This document shows, one piece after another, positions 1 to 5,936 of a stretch of 5,936 nt of DNA (positions are counted from its first letter, which is position 1; each line of letters begins with the position of its first letter). A program made the position numbers and the translations under genes. The notes under the pieces are model-generated. The model was not told where the DNA came from and made no database searches. It saw only the letters and a list, made by a program, of their open reading frames with translations. Source of the DNA: Bacteroidota bacterium (lineage in GTDB: Bacteria > Bacteroidota > Bacteroidia > Bacteroidales > Prolixibacteraceae). The stretch is from assembly GCA_013203755.1 (NCBI GenBank), contig JABMPI010000432.1, positions 1-5,936 on the forward strand, written 5' to 3'.

Positions 1-29
1 CCTATAGCATATTTATCACTTAACACATT

Positions 30-66
30 TAAGAATAAACAAATACAAAAATATGATCTTGTATTT
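30..66 (-). terminator. Possible AT-rich intrinsic terminator after the DUF4249 gene
   Basis: On the minus strand, AAATACAA (66-59) and TTGTATTT (48-41) form a perfect 8-bp inverted repeat with a 10-base loop, followed by GTTTATTCTTA (40-30), a T-rich tract. It begins 34 bases past the stop codon of the lipoprotein gene. On the plus strand no T-rich tract follows, which favours minus-strand termination. The stem has only one G-C pair and would be weak. Confidence 0.35.
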
Positions 67-100
67 CAGTTAGAAATAATGGAGAATTATCTATGCTTTT

Positions 101-898
101 TTATTCCTTAATAATTACCGTCTTCTTATCTGAGGACCAAGCAGAAAAATACCCCAACGCACCATTCGAAATATTAGAGGTTGGATTAGCAGGAGCAGCT
201 GAGCCAGGATTCACATTAATCAACTCCTGAAAACCATTGTAATATTCATAAGCTCCTTTATCGAGCGAAATTAGCTCGACTGAAACCGTATCGCCAACAT
301 CAAAAATATTTCCTCGCAGAGTTATTTCTATGGAGTTGCCATCGATTACCCGGTCGTCGAAAATAATAAAATCGTTGTTTTCATTTTTTAGGGTATCGCC
401 TACATAAATTTTTATACGGTAATAATTTTCAATTTCAGAAGGGTCAGTAAAAAGTGCTTTTAATAAATAACCTTCATCCATAAACCCAAAACCTTCGTCG
501 TAAAAATAGCTGAGCGTGTCTATTTGAACTGTTTGATGCAACGTTGAACTGGCTTTATAAACTTCACCCTCAGTCTCAACTGTAAGCGTATATGTTGCAC
601 CTACTTCCGGTGTAATTTCAAACGATTTATAAAACCCATTCTCAAACTCTATTAAACTAAAACTTTCGCCAAAATCGTTTTTAATAATAACGGTTGCACC
701 AGAAATTTTATCATTAGAAGATTCACCAAAATAACTTCCTGTTTTAGATAACCTAACTTCTGCAGAAATAGGGGATCTCGACAAATTACCTTCAATTACA
801 ATTCCAGGATGCGCCTCGTTTAAATCCACATCAATTACCTTTTCGCAAGCAAAAATTGAGAAAAGCAGAACAATAGATATATATATTATTTTATTCAT
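101..898 (-). CDS. DUF4249-family lipoprotein, partner of the upstream TonB-dependent receptor
   Basis: This complete 265-residue predicted lipoprotein has a Lys-containing N-terminus, a hydrophobic segment (4-17) and a lipobox IFAC with the lipidated Cys at 18. The mature start, CEKVIDVDLNEAHPGIVIEG, and the C-terminal NPTSNISNGALGYFSAWS (238-255) are hallmark stretches of DUF4249. Residues about 30-120 look like a beta-sandwich (alternating hydrophobic strands, SGATVIIKN, GATYTLTVE), as is common for the family. It lies 93 bp after the receptor stop on the same strand, the usual arrangement for this family in Bacteroidota. By analogy with SusD it may be an outer-membrane, possibly surface-exposed, accessory protein. 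That role is inference, because DUF4249 has no established biochemical function that I know of. The acidic residues after the Cys (E19, D23, D25) do not give a clear surface-export signal. The ATG at 898 is the only start that yields a full signal peptide. Confidence 0.9.
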   Translation of the reverse strand: MNKIIYISIVLLFSIFACEKVIDVDLNEAHPGIVIEGNLSRSPISAEVRLSKTGSYFGESSNDKISGATVIIKNDFGESFSLIEFENGFYKSFEITPEVGATYTLTVETEGEVYKASSTLHQTVQIDTLSYFYDEGFGFMDEGYLLKALFTDPSEIENYYRIKIYVGDTLKNENNDFIIFDDRVIDGNSIEITLRGNIFDVGDTVSVELISLDKGAYEYYNGFQELINVNPGSAAPANPTSNISNGALGYFSAWSSDKKTVIIKE

Positions 899-991
899 TT
901 TTCTATAAGAAAGCCTAATACCATAAGTTTATCCTACTCGTTTCAACTTTTCAAATTACTTTTTCTTCACTCATTTTTGCATTTATTATCT

Positions 992-3313
992 TTAAAACTT
1001 GAACTTATAACTCACCGAAGGAATTGCCTTAAAAATAGCAAACTGCACTGCCTCTGTTATTTCTGGGTTTTCATTGTTTTGCCTGAAATCAATAAAATAT
1101 GCATTTTCGCGTGCATACGCATTATAAACCGAAAAATTCCAGCTCGACTCAAACTTCTCAGTTTTCTTGCGTTGCCAGGTTAGTCCAAAATCTAATCGGT
1201 GATAATTGGGCATGCGATAACCATTTCTTTCGGTATAATATCCCACTGTTTGCCCATCTATTTCATATTTGCCACTGGGAAAAGTAACTGCGTTTCCGGT
1301 ATAATAAATCCAGGTTGCAGACAATTTTAGCTTTTTAGTTAAATCGTACATTGTAACAATAGAAATATCATGCGTTCTATCTTGCCTTGCGGGAAAGGGA
1401 TTTGCTTTGTTAATCTTGTCAAATTGCCGCATGGTTTTGGACCAGGTGTAACTCACCCATCCGTTTAACCTGCCGTAATTTCGTTTTAATAAAAACTCTG
1501 CACCGTACGCCCAACCTTTTCCATAAACCAATTCCGACTCAACAGTTGAATTATAAACCAGTTGAGCTCCGTTTTTATAATCAATCTGATTTTTCAAATC
1601 TTTGTAATACACTTCCACGGAACTCTCGTATTGATTTTCTTTAAAGTTACGGAAATAGCCCATTGAAATTTGGTCTGAAATCTGAGGTTTAACATTGTTA
1701 CTGCTTGGCAACCACAAATCGGTTGGAGTTGTAGTAGTTGAATTGGAAAGCAAATGCAAAAACTGGTAAATTCGGTTGTACGAGGTTTTTACAGAGCTCC
1801 TATTATTAATAATATAATTTAATGCCAAACGAGGTTCCAGCCCACCTTGCGTATTTACAAATTCAAAATCCTCTTTTTCAATGGTTTCTGTTAACTCGTA
1901 ATTCTCATCAAACTCGTAATATTCGCCTGGTCCTATATTTGTAAAAAGTGCCAGACGCAAACCGTAATACAATTTAAATCGTTCGGAAATACTTTGTGTG
2001 TTAGAAAAATAGCCCGCCCATTCAATGGCTTTTCGTCTTGGAATATCCTCGGGTTCAAAACCGGATCCTTCTGAAACAGAAATTTTTCCCGGCAGTATAT
2101 TATGGTGAATAATATTTCCTCCAAATTTTATGGTATTCTGTGCATTTGCGTAGTAAGTAAAATCTTGTTTGAGGTTCAAGTCTTCAATAATTGAACTAAC
2201 TGTAATATCGGCCTCAGCCATTATATTTATATCGTATGAATAATTGCTAAAAATAAGTGATGTATTTGAAAACAGTTTGTTGCTAAAATTATGATTCCAA
2301 CGCAGCGTTCCGGTAATACTCCCCCAATCGAAACCAAATTCGTCGGAAAAACCAAAATTATCGCGACCAAAATAACCAGAAAGATAGATGCGGTTGTTGT
2401 CGTTAATTTTATAGTTGGCTTTCAGGTTCAAATCATAAAAATAGAGTATTGTCTTTTTGATGTCTTCATCTTTTGCAAAAACTAAAAACATGTCGGCGTA
2501 AGTTCGGCGACCGCTTACAATAAACGAACCTTTGTCTTTTACAATTGGCCCTTCAAAGGCTAAGCTCGACGAGATAAGTCCAATATTTCCGGCCACTCCA
2601 AATTTTTTCATGTTTCCCTCTTTCATGTTAATATCGAAAACAGAGGAGGCGCGCCCACCGTATTCTGCGGGAATTGAACCCTTCATTAAATTGGCATTTT
2701 TTATAGCTTCGGAATTGAACACCGAAAAAAAACCCAACAAGTGAGATGCATTATAAACAGGAGCTTCATCAAGTAAAATAAGGTTTTGGTCTATTCCGCC
2801 GCCGCGCACATAAAAACCGGAATTTCCTTCGCCAGCCGATTTTACTCCAGGGGTGAGTTGAATTATTTTCAGAATATCCCTCTCGCCAAAAAGCACCGGA
2901 ATACTTTCAATTTGTTTGGGTGTCATTTTTACATTACCCATTTCAATCGAAGTTATATTTTTATCGGCTCGTTCTCCGGTAACAACAATGTTTCCAAGCT
3001 CAATACTTTTCTCAAACAATTCAACATCCAGCTTTATGTTTTCAATTAAATTCAGAGGAATAATTTGCGGCTGATAACCTACAAACTGGAATCGAATTTT
3101 ATAATTTCCTTTAGGAAGGCTAATGGAATAGTAACCGTAAGAATTTGTAGTTGTTCCGGTATTCGAAAGCCCTTCAACAAAAATTGTTGCACCAATTAAA
3201 TCTTCACCGGTTGATGCATCCTTAACGTGTCCGTTCAGCGCAAATTTCTCCTGAGCTTTTACAGAAAAAAGCGATAAAAGTAATAGGATTGAAAAGATTA
3301 TTCTTAGGAACAT
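992..3313 (-). CDS. TonB-dependent outer-membrane receptor with N-terminal carboxypeptidase-regulatory-like domain
   Basis: This complete 773-residue outer-membrane beta-barrel transporter is predicted to import a ligand using energy from TonB/ExbBD. A signal peptide covers residues 1-20 (hydrophobic run, VKA then Q21). A carboxypeptidase-D-regulatory-like beta-sandwich follows at about 24-105 (LNGHVKDASTGEDLIGATI at 26-44, then SYGYYSISLPKGNYKI). A TonB-box-like IVVTGE is at 109-114. The plug is at about 130-235, with LTPGVKSAGEGNSGFYVRGG (153-172), NLILLDEAPVYN (177-188) and EYGGRASSVFDI (217-228). The rest is barrel and ends in SYKFKF with a terminal Phe, the usual outer-membrane assembly signal. 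Barrel motifs such as TTTTPTDLW and PFPARQDRTHDIS fit the receptor group usually paired with DUF4249 proteins rather than classic SusC, which is longer (about 1000 residues). The DUF4249 gene starts 93 bp downstream. The substrate is not readable from sequence. No frameshift is seen. Confidence 0.92.
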   Translation of the reverse strand: MFLRIIFSILLLLSLFSVKAQEKFALNGHVKDASTGEDLIGATIFVEGLSNTGTTTNSYGYYSISLPKGNYKIRFQFVGYQPQIIPLNLIENIKLDVELFEKSIELGNIVVTGERADKNITSIEMGNVKMTPKQIESIPVLFGERDILKIIQLTPGVKSAGEGNSGFYVRGGGIDQNLILLDEAPVYNASHLLGFFSVFNSEAIKNANLMKGSIPAEYGGRASSVFDINMKEGNMKKFGVAGNIGLISSSLAFEGPIVKDKGSFIVSGRRTYADMFLVFAKDEDIKKTILYFYDLNLKANYKINDNNRIYLSGYFGRDNFGFSDEFGFDWGSITGTLRWNHNFSNKLFSNTSLIFSNYSYDINIMAEADITVSSIIEDLNLKQDFTYYANAQNTIKFGGNIIHHNILPGKISVSEGSGFEPEDIPRRKAIEWAGYFSNTQSISERFKLYYGLRLALFTNIGPGEYYEFDENYELTETIEKEDFEFVNTQGGLEPRLALNYIINNRSSVKTSYNRIYQFLHLLSNSTTTTPTDLWLPSSNNVKPQISDQISMGYFRNFKENQYESSVEVYYKDLKNQIDYKNGAQLVYNSTVESELVYGKGWAYGAEFLLKRNYGRLNGWVSYTWSKTMRQFDKINKANPFPARQDRTHDISIVTMYDLTKKLKLSATWIYYTGNAVTFPSGKYEIDGQTVGYYTERNGYRMPNYHRLDFGLTWQRKKTEKFESSWNFSVYNAYARENAYFIDFRQNNENPEITEAVQFAIFKAIPSVSYKFKF

Positions 3314-3330
3314 GTATTTTCTAAAAAGCC

Positions 3331-3361
3331 CAAAAATAGAAATAATATCTGGTTAAACAGA
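3331..3361 (-). promoter_or_regulatory. Candidate Bacteroidota primary-sigma promoter for the TonB-dependent receptor gene
   Basis: Reading the minus strand, TCTG at 3361-3358 is followed after exactly 19 bases by TATTTTTG at 3338-3331. The known Bacteroidota consensus is TTTG, 19-21 bases, then TAnnTTTG. The -7 element is a full match and the -33 element matches in three of four bases. The start codon lies 17 bases past the -7 box, so the leader would be only about 10-13 nt. It sits in the 145-bp gap after cobA, which suggests the outer-membrane pair can be transcribed separately from the sulfur operon. AT-rich sequence can produce such matches by chance. Confidence 0.45.
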
Positions 3362-3458
3362 TTAATTTTTATGACTTAAATTACATTCCTACTCCAGACT
3401 TATTAACATGAAAAATCATTCTTGCACCAATCCACAATTCTGCTTTAGGATTGTTCCG

Positions 3459-4196
3459 CTAAATTCTCACTACATGTTTGCCAATAATAATTATCGATGG
3501 TGTTTCCGGGCTATTTTGTTGTAAAAATTCCGCTACTCCACCAATTGTAGTTTCGTACCCTTTTTCGTCCGACTGGGAAATTTTACTAAGAACTTGAATC
3601 GGGATTGTGTTTTCAATACCCGCCCGCGACAATGCTTTTGCCATATCCGACAGTTTATTCAAGCCCATATAAATTACAACCGGGGAGCCGGTTTTTAACA
3701 CATTTGTAATCAATTCTAAATCTGTAAATTTACCATTCTCCCGATGCCCGGCATGAAAAAGTACCATGCTATTTTTACCTCTTTCGGTAAGCGGTATTTC
3801 AAATAAGGAAGAACTTGCTATCCCGGCCGTTATTCCCGGAATAACTTCGTAATTAAGACTATTCTCTTTACAAAACCGAATCTCCTCTGCACCTCTTCCA
3901 AATATCATCGAATCGCCCGTTTTTAACCTCACCACCTTCTTGTTTTGCCCTGCCCAGTGTAAAAACAGAGAGTAAATCGAATTTTGTCGCTCCTCCTGAT
4001 TCTGCCAATCGTTGTATATTTTCCCAACGTATAATTTAATTGCTTCAGGTTTGGCCAATTCCAAAATTTCCCCGCCCATTAGGGCATCGTATAAAATCAC
4101 ATCCGCTTCAATCAATCGTTTATGTGCTTTTACCGTTAACAAGTCGGGGTCGCCCGGCCCTGCACCAACTATCGATATTAAATGCGATATGCCCAT
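3459..4196 (-). CDS. cobA: Uroporphyrinogen-III C-methyltransferase (SUMT)
   Basis: This 245-residue cytoplasmic tetrapyrrole methylase is expected to transfer two methyl groups from S-adenosylmethionine to uroporphyrinogen III, giving precorrin-2 for siroheme (and potentially cobalamin). Family motifs appear in order: VGAGPGDPDLLTVKA (10-24), YDAL (36-39), VGK (57-59), VRLKTGDSMIFGRGAEE (89-105), VIPGITAGIASSSLFEIPLT (118-137) and AGH (149-151). YDAL and RLK favour SUMT over the related precorrin-4 methylases. It is a stand-alone methylase of slightly short length, with no fused HemD or CysG-type dehydrogenase/chelatase domain. Oddities are T93 and S96 where SUMTs usually read RLKGGDP, and a divergent segment (60-75) after VGK that lacks the usual His. 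The ATG at 4196 lies 19 bp before the stop of the YeeZ-like gene in another frame, which is a translational-coupling arrangement. Its product is the precursor of the siroheme needed by the CysI encoded upstream. A role restricted to siroheme is inferred from that context. Confidence 0.9.
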   Translation of the reverse strand: MGISHLISIVGAGPGDPDLLTVKAHKRLIEADVILYDALMGGEILELAKPEAIKLYVGKIYNDWQNQEERQNSIYSLFLHWAGQNKKVVRLKTGDSMIFGRGAEEIRFCKENSLNYEVIPGITAGIASSSLFEIPLTERGKNSMVLFHAGHRENGKFTDLELITNVLKTGSPVVIYMGLNKLSDMAKALSRAGIENTIPIQVLSKISQSDEKGYETTIGGVAEFLQQNSPETPSIIIIGKHVVRI

Positions 4197-5017
4197 TCTT
4201 CCAATTCTTTTAAATAATCCATGGGGTTGGGGTATTCAAATTTATAAGCCAATTTTTTTATCAGTTTATCGCTGTTTACTATTTTAAATTTCTCCTCGCT
4301 TTCAACAAAACCAGGTGCTGGCAATTCACTAATTTTAGCTGCTTTGGTGTAAAATTCTTTTTTGGTTGGATGCCCCGGACTGCTGGCATTAAAAACTTCT
4401 CCCCAAACGTCTTTTTCAATAATTTCAGTTATTATATTTACACAATCGTCGCGATGAATCAAATTTACAGGCACGCTGCCTGAAACATTTTCTTTACCAA
4501 AAAGAAATCTTGCTGGGTTTCTATCTCCTCCAATTAATCCACTAAATCGCAAAATAGTGGTTTGGAAATTGGAGTTTTTGGTCAACAATTTTTCCGCTGC
4601 CAACAATGCTTTTCCGCTTAATTTTTCAGGGGTTCCTTCGTCACCTTCCCTTACTTCAGTATTTCCCGATTCGTACACTGCAGTTGAGGAAATAAACAGA
4701 ACTTTTTTGATTCCCATTTTTTCAACTACTGTAATTAATTGTCCTATTTTTTGTGGAAAAGTTTGTTCAACAAATTCCGTACGACTTGGTGGAAAAGAAA
4801 CGATCAAAACATCGGTATTAAAAAAACTGTTGTAATCTACCTCAACCGAATCGTGATTTATTTTTAAATGAAATGTACTAATTCCTGTTTTTTCCAGTTC
4901 ATTGTAACTTTGAATAGTAGCAGTAGAACCTTTCACTTTTACCCCCTTGTGAATTAACCTTTTCCCAACAGCTGTCCCTAGCCATCCACATCCTAATATT
5001 GATACTATTTTATTCAT
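4178..5017 (-). CDS. YeeZ-like atypical SDR / NAD-dependent epimerase-dehydratase family protein
   Basis: This 279-residue cytoplasmic Rossmann-fold protein resembles E. coli YeeZ along its whole length, judged from memory. It has the nucleotide-binding GCGWLG at residues 9-14 next to the N-terminus, the SSTAVY strand/active-site region at 110-115, LRFSGLIG at 156-163, NLIHRDD at 185-191, VFNASSPGHP at 208-217 and a C-terminal FEYPNP. The usual SDR catalytic YxxxK is absent: the equivalent stretch SGKALLAAEK (134-143) has Ser and Leu where Tyr and Lys are expected. YeeZ shares this loss, so it belongs to the atypical SDR group. Its reaction and substrate are unknown. I chose the ATG at 5017 because it puts the GxGxxG motif near the N-terminus as in the family; an in-frame GTG at 5038 would add seven Lys/Phe/Tyr-rich residues. 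The gene follows cysI by 50 bp and its last 19 bp overlap cobA, so it is probably cotranscribed and translationally coupled with siroheme and sulfite genes. Confidence 0.85.
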   Translation of the reverse strand: MNKIVSILGCGWLGTAVGKRLIHKGVKVKGSTATIQSYNELEKTGISTFHLKINHDSVEVDYNSFFNTDVLIVSFPPSRTEFVEQTFPQKIGQLITVVEKMGIKKVLFISSTAVYESGNTEVREGDEGTPEKLSGKALLAAEKLLTKNSNFQTTILRFSGLIGGDRNPARFLFGKENVSGSVPVNLIHRDDCVNIITEIIEKDVWGEVFNASSPGHPTKKEFYTKAAKISELPAPGFVESEEKFKIVNSDKLIKKLAYKFEYPNPMDYLKELEEWAYRI

Positions 5018-5067
5018 CTTATATTTTTTAAATTTCACATTTAGAGAAAAAGTAATTTGCTTAACTT

Positions 5068-5936
5068 TTAATGTTTAAAGTCTTTCCCTTCTTTTATTTC
5101 AGCAACATATTTTTTACGAATTACAAAATCGCCAAACCTTTCGTTCTCGTTTCTGCTTTTTGCAAAGTCTTCAATAATAATCCGCAATTCGTCCAGAATT
5201 TGCTGTTCCGGAATGGTTTCTTTATACAAATTATTTAATCTCGAACCATTAAAACTTCCACCCAAATACAAATTATAATATCCCGGAGATTTGCCAATCA
5301 ATCCAATTTCTGCCAAATACGGACGGCCGCAACCATTTGGACAACCGGTCATTCGAATTACAATTTCCTCTTTCGACAAATTGAACTCATTCAAGATACT
5401 ATCTATTTTTGTAATTAAATAGGGCAGGTACCTTTCGGCTTCGGCAAATGCCAGCGGGCAAGTTGGCAAAGCAACGCAGGCAATTGAATTTTTACGCAGC
5501 CCCGAAATTTCTGAAGGAGACACTTTGTGTTTCTTCAGAATTGCGTCAATCTTCTTTTTCAACGGAGCAGAAACATTTGCAAGAATTACATTTTGATTTC
5601 CGGTAAGAATAAAGTCACCGTCTGTTATTTTGGCAATTTCGCGCAAAGCAGTTTTCAGGTTTTTTCCGTCCTTGTCTCGCACTCGTCCACCTTCTACAAA
5701 ATAGGTGAGGTGCCATTTTTCATCCACTCCTTTTTTCCAACCAAAGTCATCGCCGTTTCGTTCTAATTTGTACGGCTCTGCTTTCGCAAATTTGTAACCT
5801 AAATATTTTTCTACTTCTGCTTTAAACCATTTAATACCAAGTCGGTCGATGGTATATTTTAGTCGCGCTTGTTTACGGTTTTGTCGGTCTCCATTATCGC
5901 GCTGCACCATAACCACTTTTTCGGCAACCTCAATAA
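5068..5936 (-). CDS. cysI: Assimilatory sulfite reductase hemoprotein subunit (CysI-type), C-terminal half; 5' end outside window
   Basis: This is the C-terminal half (about 288 residues) of a siroheme/[4Fe-4S] sulfite reductase, which reduces sulfite to sulfide with six electrons in cytoplasmic sulfur assimilation. The frame stays open to the window edge; a GTG at 5916 lies inside the domain and is not the true start. All four cluster and siroheme cysteines are visible: a CX5C pair (CVALPTC, codons at about 5478 and 5460) and a CX3C pair (CPNGC, codons at about 5343 and 5331). The 45-residue step between the pairs equals that of E. coli CysI as I recall it (Cys434 to Cys479). The motifs TGCPNGCGRPYLAEIGLIGK, YNLYLGGSFNGSRL and the C-terminal FGDFVIR resemble CysI more than plant-type or nitrite reductases. 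The N-terminal half with the substrate-binding Arg/Lys residues is not visible. The electron donor (CysJ or ferredoxin) cannot be told. The next gene starts 50 bp downstream on the same strand, which suggests an operon. Confidence 0.93.
   Translation of the reverse strand, partial: IEVAEKVVMVQRDNGDRQNRKQARLKYTIDRLGIKWFKAEVEKYLGYKFAKAEPYKLERNGDDFGWKKGVDEKWHLTYFVEGGRVRDKDGKNLKTALREIAKITDGDFILTGNQNVILANVSAPLKKKIDAILKKHKVSPSEISGLRKNSIACVALPTCPLAFAEAERYLPYLITKIDSILNEFNLSKEEIVIRMTGCPNGCGRPYLAEIGLIGKSPGYYNLYLGGSFNGSRLNNLYKETIPEQQILDELRIIIEDFAKSRNENERFGDFVIRKKYVAEIKEGKDFKH

Noticed and set aside
924..955. Possible promoter before the DUF4249 gene: TTTG (955-952), 20 bases, TAAACTTA (931-924) on the minus strand.
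   Set aside because: The -33 element and spacing fit, but the -7 element matches only TA and two of the four TTTG bases. The short gap after the receptor gene makes cotranscription simpler.
3418..3450. Inverted repeat CAATCC/GGATTG after cobA that could be a terminator.
   Set aside because: Only a 6-bp stem with a 14-base loop, and no T-run directly after it. A competing ACAAT/ATTGT pairing is equally good.
3459..4196. CobA as a precorrin-4 methylase (CobM/CbiF) rather than a SUMT.
   Set aside because: It has the SUMT-type YDAL and RLK...FGRG motifs, and its neighbours are sulfite reductase genes, not cobalamin genes.
5018..5040. GTG at 5038 as the start of the YeeZ-like gene, and an ATG-TGA mini-frame at 5040-5035.
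   Set aside because: The GTG start adds seven Lys/Phe/Tyr-rich residues before the Rossmann motif that the family does not have. The ATG-TGA is a one-codon frame in AT-rich sequence with no sign of function.
5045..5059. A 15-base stretch, AGAAAAAGTAATTTG, also found inverted at about 952-966.
   Set aside because: Low-complexity AT-rich sequence, 4 kb apart, with no flanking duplication or mobile-element feature.
977..5766. Plus-strand open frames of 60-92 codons inside the genes (for example 2786-3049, 4012-4287 and 4557-4835).
   Set aside because: They lie antisense to well-supported conserved genes, have no recognisable domains and read as shadows of the real coding frames.

Overview
The window comes from an AT-rich member of the Bacteroidota, probably a Marinilabiliales/Prolixibacteraceae-like or related lineage; the genus cannot be fixed from the sequence alone. 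The reasons are a TonB-dependent receptor with an N-terminal carboxypeptidase-regulatory-like domain, a DUF4249 lipoprotein directly behind it (both typical of Bacteroidota), a promoter of the TTTG/TAnnTTTG type, and no Shine-Dalgarno sequences of the usual kind. All five genes lie on the minus strand, so transcription runs from high to low coordinates. I see no RNA gene, mobile element, CRISPR array or long repeat.

Region 1 (about 3459-5936) is the end of an assimilatory sulfur/siroheme operon. It holds the C-terminal half of a sulfite reductase hemoprotein (cysI, cut by the window edge), a YeeZ-like atypical SDR/epimerase-family protein, and a uroporphyrinogen-III C-methyltransferase (cobA, the SUMT step). 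The last two overlap by 19 bp. CobA makes precorrin-2, the precursor of siroheme, and siroheme is the prosthetic group of CysI. Enzyme and cofactor supply are therefore encoded together. The precorrin-2 oxidation and iron-insertion activity is not in the window and may lie upstream.

Region 2 (about 1-3458) begins after a 145-bp spacer with a good candidate Bacteroidota promoter. It encodes a 773-residue outer-membrane TonB-dependent receptor and, 93 bp later, a 265-residue DUF4249 lipoprotein. They look like a two-gene outer-membrane uptake unit with an unknown substrate. An AT-rich inverted repeat followed by a T-rich tract, about 35 bp past the lipoprotein stop, may end transcription.

Most of the window is ordinary Bacteroidota housekeeping and transport sequence. 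The points worth a second look are the outer-membrane pair next to siroheme/sulfite genes, the YeeZ-like gene inserted between cysI and cobA, some motif substitutions in CobA, and a short leader sequence shared by the two outer-membrane genes. I found no strong evidence for an undescribed system.
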